The translations under genes and the position numbers were made by a program. This document shows positions 7,916 through 13,500 of a stretch of 13,500 bases of DNA, piece after piece. The DNA is from Chrysomallon squamiferum (lineage: Eukaryota; Mollusca; Gastropoda; Neomphalida; Peltospiridae), in NCBI GenBank assembly GCA_012295275.1, contig CM022665.1:45143095-45156594 (forward strand), read 5' to 3'. The number at the start of each line of letters is the position of its first letter. The stretch's first letter is position 1. Below the pieces are notes generated by a model. It ran no database searches. It was not told the origin of the DNA and saw nothing but the letters and a program-made list of their open reading frames with translations.

Positions 7916-8583
7916 ATAATAATAATAATAATAATAATACAAAAAAACAGAAAGAAGTAACTGTAAAACAAATAAACTAAAATCTTATTTGATGATGAAA
8001 AATCATTAGCAACAACAATTTTCTCCATACATTCATTCTCTTAGTTACGTAATCAATAATTCTATATACAAAAAAAAAAATAACAATAATAAAAATAAAA
8101 ATATTATTGCCCAAAAAAACCCAGAAAGAAGTAATTGTTAAACAATGAAGATTAAATCTTTCTGATGGTAGCAATGATATAACCATTACCAGAAACACAT
8201 TTGTTTCATTCTCCTAGTTATGTAATAGGTTAGTCAATGTACAAAATATAATTATTGTAAAAAAAAAAATAAAGAACAAAAAATAATAATTATTATTATT
8301 AAAAATAGAAAGAAGTAATTGTAAAACAAATAAATAAGTTGAAATTGTTGTCTGATCACAGCAGTGATAAAACCATTACAAACAACAGATTTCTCCAAGC
8401 TTCCATTCTCTTAGTTTATGTAATGGGTAATCAGTAACTCTATATATAAAAAAAAAGTATTATTATTATTATAAAAAAAATAGAAAGAAGTAATTGAAAA
8501 ACAAATAAAGAAGTTATTTCATGTCTGATGATAAAACCATTATGTAATAGGTTATTTTATACATAAAATATAATAATTATTAT
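7417..8583. repeat. ~175-bp tandem array, seven copies
   Basis: Copies begin at about 7417, 7591, 7758, 7949, 8123, 8307 and 8482, giving periods of 167-191 bases. Each has a head AGAAAGAAGTAATTGTAAAA (missing in the first copy). Then come a TCTGATGA...GATAAAACCATTA core, an AACA(A)CA(G)ATTTCT...CATTCTC(C/T)TAGTTATGTAATGGGTAA block, and a variable microsatellite before the next head. The last copy lacks about 35 bases of the middle block. The repeated minus-strand frames rich in Leu, Val and Phe here are shadows of the repeat and share the same short peptide from copy to copy for that reason. Confidence 0.9.
7871..7940. repeat. (CTA)n(TAA)n microsatellite inside the 175-bp array
   Basis: About fifteen CTA units (7871-7915) are followed by about eight TAA units (to 7939). 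It occupies the variable slot of the third array copy and is introduced by GCAGCAGCTG. Confidence 0.95.
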
Positions 8584-8721
8584 CAAAAGTACTACAGACT
8601 TCATTTCAGATATGCAAAACAGTTATCATTTTAAAAATCTCATGCTGACTTCTCAAAACTTTTTTCAGTGAAATGTCAGTATCAATTTTCTTTATTTTTT
8701 TTAAAAGAATTTTTTGTTTCT

Positions 8722-8750
8722 GGTTTTGTTTTGTTTTGTTTTGTTTTGTT
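8722..8750. repeat. (TTTTG)n microsatellite
   Basis: About five to six tandem TTTTG units. Confidence 0.92.
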
Positions 8751-8955
8751 TGTTGGATTATTGCAGGTTTTGGTATGTTTTCCAAGGTGGGGTGTTTTGT
8801 TTCTTTGACAGTTGTAAAACTAATTTTTTTTAAACTTTTGAAATATTTTCTCAATACTATTTAGGTGAGTTAACAGAAACTATTTATTGTATTGAAAATA
8901 ATGTTTGCTATAGGTAAGTAATATCTATCTCAAAATTGACTTGTTTCCTACCAGC

Positions 8956-8971
8956 AAAAAAAAAAAAAAAA
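8956..8971. repeat. A16 homopolymer
   Basis: Sixteen uninterrupted A in the AT-rich intron. Confidence 0.93.
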
Positions 8972-9206
8972 TTCATACAAGTCAATAAAATAATAAATAT
9001 TACTATCTAGACCCCTGATATTGACAATAACTGAAAATGTTCATTACACTAACATTATAAAATCTATAGAAAAACAGCATAAAAGTGACATTATAAACAG
9101 TAACCCATTAACTTTATGCCAGCAGAAAACAAGTGTTTATCAATATAATTATATTACAGCCCACTCATTGTACATTTCTGAGAAATTAATAAATATTTTA
9201 ACATCA

Positions 9207-9236
9207 TGTGTGTGTGTGTGCGTGTGTGTGTGTGTA
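9207..9236. repeat. (TG)n microsatellite
   Basis: About fourteen TG units with one CG interruption. Confidence 0.95.
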
Positions 9237-9819
9237 TGCATTAGTCCATATCCCAAATGTACACAAAAATAAAATAAAGATATTTTAAAAAAATTTAAAA
9301 CATTTTTGAAAACATTATTAATTTGTATCAGTCAGTATTTGCTAAAGTTAATTTGATTTTTATAACTATTTACAAAGCAAGAATAATCTTTCTTTTTCTT
9401 CTGTTTTTTTTTTTTTTCTTTTTAATATAAACCATAAACAGAATAAAATCACTAATATTAAGTAAAGCCATCTTTTGTACTTTTTGCTAAAAAAAAAAGG
9501 GAGTAAAAAAGAAGAAAATCTTATGGCTTACTACACAGCCAGTGCAATAATACCTGCAATAACAAAATTTATCTCAACCAAACTGAGGAAACATCAGCCA
9601 AAATAAATACTTTTACAGTTATTATTATTCTTCAACATCAAAATGCACAAGAGCCCCCAAGGGAATTACCTCAAGTCTGACAAAAAAGTTGGAAGAAAGA
9701 AAAAAAAAAACCCACAACAAACTAACAAAGCAAACCCTTAGGTCAGTGATGGCAAATGAAAAGGTACGTGTGTACCAGGTAATGAGGACTCGGAGGCAGG
9801 CTGGCTGCTGGAAGCTAGC

Positions 9820-10140
9820 ACAGCAGCAACTACGCGCATACACGACTCTTCAACAACACTGTAAGCATGAACGTCGGCAAGTGGAAGCACTTGAGGCATC
9901 GCCACCGAAGAAGCCCTTCGGCTAAATCTGTAACACGCTGAATCTTCCTACTACATAGTAGGCAGCCTCCAGCTTGTTGTAAAAGCTTTTCAAGACCCAA
10001 ATGGCTTCAAAACTGCAGATAATACGAGGCCCAAGCGAGTGAGCGAGCGAGAGAGCGAGCAGCAGGCAGCACACACCGATCTGTACGTGTTTGTTTGCTT
10101 GTGACTAAACATACAGCAGTCGGCTTGATCAATACTGATG
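9820..10140. promoter_or_regulatory. CpG-dense patch, possible internal promoter or 5' exon
   Basis: By hand count there are about 17 CpG in 320 bases, and GC is near half, in an intron that is otherwise AT-rich and CpG-poor. At 10033-10060 is a GAGCGAGCGAGAGAGCGAGC tract. On the minus strand, the sense of tomosyn, this is a CT-rich GCTCGCTCTCTCGCTCGC run of the kind often seen at animal transcription starts. Short inverted repeats lie at 9905-9921 (CCGAAG/CTTCGG) and 9947-9962 (CCTACTA-CA-TAGTAGG). Open frames exist on both strands over 9690-9925, as expected from the higher GC. An alternative tomosyn first exon is possible, but I found no protein similarity to support one. Confidence 0.3.
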
Positions 10141-10204
10141 CGTCCTAAGAAATCACCCATTTACCTAAGTTCAATTACAACACGGCACAGCAGCCTGGTT
10201 GAAT

Positions 10205-10386
10205 CAATAATAATAATAGTAAAAAAAAAAAAAATTATAAAAAAAATCAGTGCCTTTCAATGGGGGAAAACATTTTATCAAAGATCACAAGTTGTTGTCA
10301 TAACAAGAAAAACGAAAAAAAAAAAAAAAAATGTATGGGCCACTTTTAACCACAGGCTAAAAAAAAAAAAAAGAAAAGAAAAAAAA
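10205..10386. repeat. A-rich low-complexity cluster
   Basis: Several A-runs of 12-16 bases and AAAAG/AAT words (for example 10220-10232, 10316-10331 and 10360-10371). The Lys-rich 130-codon plus-strand frame spanning this cluster is produced by these runs. Confidence 0.8.
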
Positions 10387-10443
10387 TCTTTAAAAATTAT
10401 TCACTCGTACATTTGGTCCTTGAAATCATTTACTGATGACATA

Positions 10444-10471
10444 TGTCTGTGTGTGTGTGTGTGTGTCTGTG
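10444..10471. repeat. (TG)n microsatellite
   Basis: About ten TG units flanked by TGTC, then a short CTCTCT tract. Confidence 0.93.
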
Positions 10472-10863
10472 CATCTCTCTTTCTCTCAGACTACTGTTAT
10501 TACAATGGAACGCAGGCTGCAGTGTGCTAACAAAGCAGAAAGTTATGTCTCGCTGGATGTGAGAAAAGCACAGCATCGTTCTACATGTTTTTCCAAGTGA
10601 GTACGTAAAACTCTCATCCACTGCGAGTATATTGATTTATGCCGAGTGAAACTGCAGAGCCATTACCGCAGCCCATACAAACGTAACCCGGTTATCTGAA
10701 ACATTCATCTTGACCAGCACATGTAGTTATGGCCAAACGATATGGTAAATTAAATATTACACTATCTCAATCTTAATCTTTTAGCGCTCGGAAATTAACA
10801 GAATAAGACCACGAACATGCTTATAAAAGAAAGGTTCTAACATAATGAAAAAAAAAAAAAGAA

Positions 10864-10882
10864 ATATATATATATATATATA
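10864..10882. repeat. (AT)n microsatellite
   Basis: About nine AT units, after an A-run. Confidence 0.93.
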
Positions 10883-11215
10883 AAAGATGAATTTACAATG
10901 AAAAATTAATATTTGTGCGTGATAAACCTTCAACAGAAAATAAACACACAAAGCACCATGAATTAAAAATTAAAATACAACAAATCTGCAAGATGTGCCA
11001 TCATTAATCAAGTCCGATGAAAATAAATCACTAACTTAAAATGAATATTAACTCACAAATGATTATCATCACTCTATAACAAATTCATCTCGTACGATGT
11101 ATAAAATACCAAGAGAGACTCAGATTATGAAAAATCTTTAAAAAAAAAAAAAAGGCTGGACACATTGAAAACAAAAATAAACCCACAAGGATTGAAAATG
11201 AAAATTAACTGATGA

Positions 11216-11236
11216 ATATATATATATATATATATA
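11216..11236. repeat. (TA)n microsatellite
   Basis: About ten TA units followed by CACGTG. Confidence 0.93.
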
Positions 11237-11403
11237 CACGTGAAAGAAAACCAATCCCTGAAGCCAGTGGAGCAGGACATTTCATCTCCTAAATAATTTG
11301 TCCAACAAAGCTGAGCTTATGAAGAGCTAGTCAGCCCTGGAAGAGCAGAGATTCATCAGGGTTTTCTGATCAAACCAATATTGAGCTCAAATACCCCATG
11401 AGC

Positions 11404-11593
11404 CTGACCACTGCAACAAAATCTGACCACTACAACAAAATCTGACCACTACAACAAAATCTGACCATTGCTTTTCAGCTGACCACTACAACAAAATCTG
11501 ATCACTGCAACAAAATCTGACCACTAACAACAAAATCTGACCACTACAACAAAATCTGACCACTGCAACAAAATCTGACCACTGCATCAAAAT
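11404..11593. repeat. 19-bp minisatellite, ten units
   Basis: The consensus is CTGACCACTACAACAAAAT. Units start at 11404, 11423, 11442, 11461 (degenerate, 18 bp), 11479, 11498, 11517 (20 bp), 11537, 11556 and 11575. Most differ only by A/G at one position. The unit contains TGA and 19 is not a multiple of three, so every frame is stopped across the array. Confidence 0.96.
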
Positions 11594-11817
11594 CTGGATG
11601 GTACTGGAACATAAAATCAGTAACAACAGTGCTATGTTTGTTGTCTTTTGTAGTAAATATTAAATCACCAGATGAACAGATATACGAGTTGTAAATAGAA
11701 AAAAAATTTCAATGAAAAATGAAAGTAAAGATTTTGTTTTCAGTATAATAATGCTTAAAAAGTAACTATATGCATTTTTGTTTAAATATTCACCAAAAAA
11801 GCCATTTAGTGTCAGTA

Positions 11818-11936
11818 GTGGTGGTAGTAGTAGTTGTAGTTGTAGTCATAGTAGTGCTAGTAGTTGTAGGAGTGATGATTATAGTGGTGGTAATTATAGT
11901 AGTGGCTGTAGAAATATAATGCAGTAGCAGTAGTAC
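11818..11936. repeat. Imperfect (TAG)n trinucleotide tract
   Basis: TAG/TGG/TTG-type triplets stay largely in register for about 120 bases (GTAGTAGTAGTTGTAGTTGT and similar), with scattered substitutions. Confidence 0.85.
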
Positions 11937-12339
11937 AGCTGGAAGTTAAGGTAGCCCATTTTAGCAGTTGATTCACTGAATTTATGTGAGTTTCATAAAA
12001 GAAAAACACATCTTCAAATGATTAACAGTTTGTCTTAAACCGTACACCAGATCTTGTTTGTGTATTATTATTCTTATTTTTATTTTTTATTAATTGATTT
12101 TTTATTCCAAGTCTGTTGTAGATCACATCCAAGAGGTCAAACTCCACATCTATCTTCAAAAAAAATTTAAAAAAATAAAAAACATAAAAAAGATTCCACA
12201 GCAAATTAATGAAAGCTTTTTTTTTTATTATTCCCATTCCCCAGATATATACAAAGACAGTGACTGATTATACAAGCTTCACATCCTGAAATTTTAACGC
12301 ACCAACAACGAAGTGATCTTAGGTAGCATTCCAAATTAA

Positions 12340-12342
<3 letters not shown>

Positions 12343-12389
<47 letters not shown>
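12343..12389. repeat. (AC)n microsatellite
   Basis: About twenty-three uninterrupted AC units, the longest pure dinucleotide tract in the window. Confidence 0.97.
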
Positions 12390-12391
<2 letters not shown>

Positions 12392-12411
12392 GGCAGTATG
12401 ATAGTGCAGTA

Positions 12412-12632
12412 ACAAAAATAATAACAGTAATAGTAAAAGAGGTATAGTTGTAATAGTGGTGGTATTAAAAGCTGTAGCAGTAGCAGTAGCAGTGGTGGTA
12501 GCAACAGTGATAGTAGCAGCAGCAGTAATAGTAGTAGTAGTAGTAATAGTAGTAGTAGTAATGGTAGTAGTTGTTGTTGTTTTAGTAGCAATAATAGTAA
12601 TAACAATGGTTAAAGTAGTTATAAGAGTAACA
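12412..12632. repeat. Imperfect (TAG/CAG)n trinucleotide field
   Basis: About 220 bases of TAG, CAG, AAT and TTG triplets with runs such as GTAGCAGTAGCAGTAGCAGT. Because the period is three, one plus-strand frame reads as almost pure Val/Ala/Ile and one minus-strand frame as poly-Leu. Both are artefacts. Confidence 0.9.
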
Positions 12633-12781
12633 GGATGTATTTATTTACATAATACAGCAACACCCTAAAATAGATAGTCATTATTAGACAGACAATCTAC
12701 AAACAGCTACTTAATTTATAACATTCTTGCTAAGAATGGTTTCCTATAAATAATTTTAATTTACTGTTGATATTATTATTA

Positions 12782-12797
12782 TTTTTTTTTTTTTTTT
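12782..12797. repeat. T16 homopolymer
   Basis: Sixteen T preceded by a short ATT repeat. Five bases upstream of this field a hairpin-like CATTCTT-GCT-AAGAATG lies at 12722-12738. Confidence 0.92.
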
Positions 12798-12972
12798 ACT
12801 TTTTCTTCTCAAGCAGTGTTGACATCGGGGAGATTACGTAAAAATGGATAACACAGCTGTTGCCAAGTGCAGTACAAGTTACATAAACAGTTTTTATATC
12901 TCTTACTTGCTGCAAGAGCAGTTCTACATATCTCAGACAAAGTCACAACACATGACAAAAACAGTTACTGAA

Positions 12973-13500
12973 CTGACAATGAATTATTCAGATCAACGTA
13001 ATTTAAACTGATAATGAACAATTCAGACAAAGAAACTGAAAGTGACAGTGAACGATTCAAATCAACGGCATTTGACCTGACGATTGAACGGTTCAAATCA
13101 AATAATTTTAAAATGACAATGAACAATTCAAACCAAAGAAATTAAAACTGACAATGAACAATTCAAACCAAAGAAATTTAAACTGACAGTGAATGATTCA
13201 AATCAAAGAAGTTTAACCTGACAATTAAACGATTCAAACTTTTTTTTTTAAATGACAATGAACAATTCAAACCAAAGAAATTTAAACTGAAATTTAATCC
13301 AAAGAAATCTGAACAATTAACTATTCAAACCAAAGAAATTTAAACTGACAATGAACAATTCAAACCAAAGAAATTTAAACTGACAGTGAATGATTCAAAC
13401 CAAAGAAATTTAAACTGACAGTGAACAATTCAAACCAAATAAATTTAAACAAACAGTGAATGATTCAAACAAAAGAAATTCAAACTGACAATGAACAATT
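12973..13500. repeat. 35-bp satellite-like array (runs off the window)
   Basis: Units with consensus CTGACAATGAACAATTCAAA + CCAAAGAAATTTAAA begin at 12973, 13008, 13042, 13077, 13112, 13148, 13183, 13218, 13252, 13287 (22-bp deletion form), 13309, 13345, 13380, 13415, 13450 and 13485 (cut by the window end). Two variants, ATGAACAATT and GTGAATGATT, often alternate. The 13218 unit has lost its middle to a T-run at 13240-13249. Stops occur in all frames. Confidence 0.96.

Larger units (their letters stand above)
4384..13500 (-). other. STXBP5: Large tomosyn intron (partial, at least 9.1 kb, phase 2)
   Basis: No further tomosyn coding exon could be seen above 4383. I looked on the minus strand for the expected HGFPYQP, FDPVQ and VLDG codon patterns. 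The interval is therefore most simply one intron, or an intron that carries unrecognised 5' untranslated or alternative first exons. It is dominated by tandem repeats listed separately. Stretches where I see only AT-rich unique sequence are about 4400-5200, 6130-6400, 8600-9200, 9240-9700, 10640-11215, 11600-11815 and 12640-12970. The intron label depends on the upstream exon really lying beyond 13500. Confidence 0.7.

Noticed and set aside
7408-8198. Three minus-strand frames sharing Leu/Val-rich peptides, suggesting a membrane-protein family
   Set aside because: They are translations of successive copies of the 175-bp repeat. Shared peptides follow from the DNA repeat, and the hydrophobic runs are microsatellites.
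10138-10530. Longest frame in the window, 130 codons, plus strand
   Set aside because: It is mostly poly-Lys, poly-Ile and Cys-Val from A-runs and a TG microsatellite. No domain, and no splice structure supports it.
12319-12668. Poly-Leu (minus) and poly-Val/Ala (plus) frames
   Set aside because: These are read-throughs of the imperfect TAG/CAG triplet field and the AC tract, present on both strands at once.
11404-13500. 19-bp and 35-bp arrays considered as CRISPR-like arrays
   Set aside because: Units are directly adjacent with no unique spacers, there are no cas genes, and the context is an animal intron.
4384-13500. Search for tRNA genes, tRNA-derived SINEs and other RNA genes
   Set aside because: No convincing A-box/B-box pair or cloverleaf was found by eye. 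Isolated GGTTC-like words (for example near 1252) lack the rest of the pattern.

Overview
This is animal nuclear DNA, and almost all of it is intron. The sequence is very AT-rich and full of homopolymer runs, microsatellites and minisatellites. It has no operon-like gene packing and no ORF above about 130 codons. A mollusc, perhaps a cephalopod, is my best guess from this texture and from the encoded protein, but nothing in the window proves it.

The only protein-coding content I can support is two short exons on the minus strand, 4302-4383 and 593-693. Both are too short for a long-ORF search to reveal. They join in frame across a 3.6 kb GT-AG intron (694-4301) and encode consecutive parts of the first WD40 propeller of tomosyn. 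Tomosyn (STXBP5 in vertebrates, Tomosyn in fly, tom-1 in worm) is the syntaxin-binding, R-SNARE-tailed inhibitor of synaptic vesicle priming. The reading frame is closed by in-frame stops just outside the exons, and the exon phases (2, 0, 2) fit together. The transcript runs from high to low coordinates. The start codon and the conserved HGFPYQP-type exon should lie above 13500, and the next propeller exon below position 1.

Layout in window coordinates: 1-592, start of the next intron; 593-693, exon; 694-4301, complete intron with long A-runs (U-runs in the transcript), AAT/GAA microsatellites and a 64-bp tandem duplication; 4302-4383, exon; 4384-13500, at least 9.1 kb of one large intron. 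The large intron holds CpG-dense patches (5281-5700 and 9820-10140), a degenerate ~55-bp repeat (5767-6130), a 26-bp minisatellite (about 6938-7170), seven copies of a ~175-bp unit (7417-8583), CA/TG and TAG microsatellites, a 19-bp minisatellite (11404-11593), and a 35-bp satellite-like array that runs off the window end (12973-13500).

I found no CRISPR array, tRNA, rRNA, intact transposon or novel gene system. The points most worth checking are the missing upstream tomosyn exons, the CpG-dense patches as possible internal promoters, and the 175-bp array, in which the same slot of each copy carries a different microsatellite.
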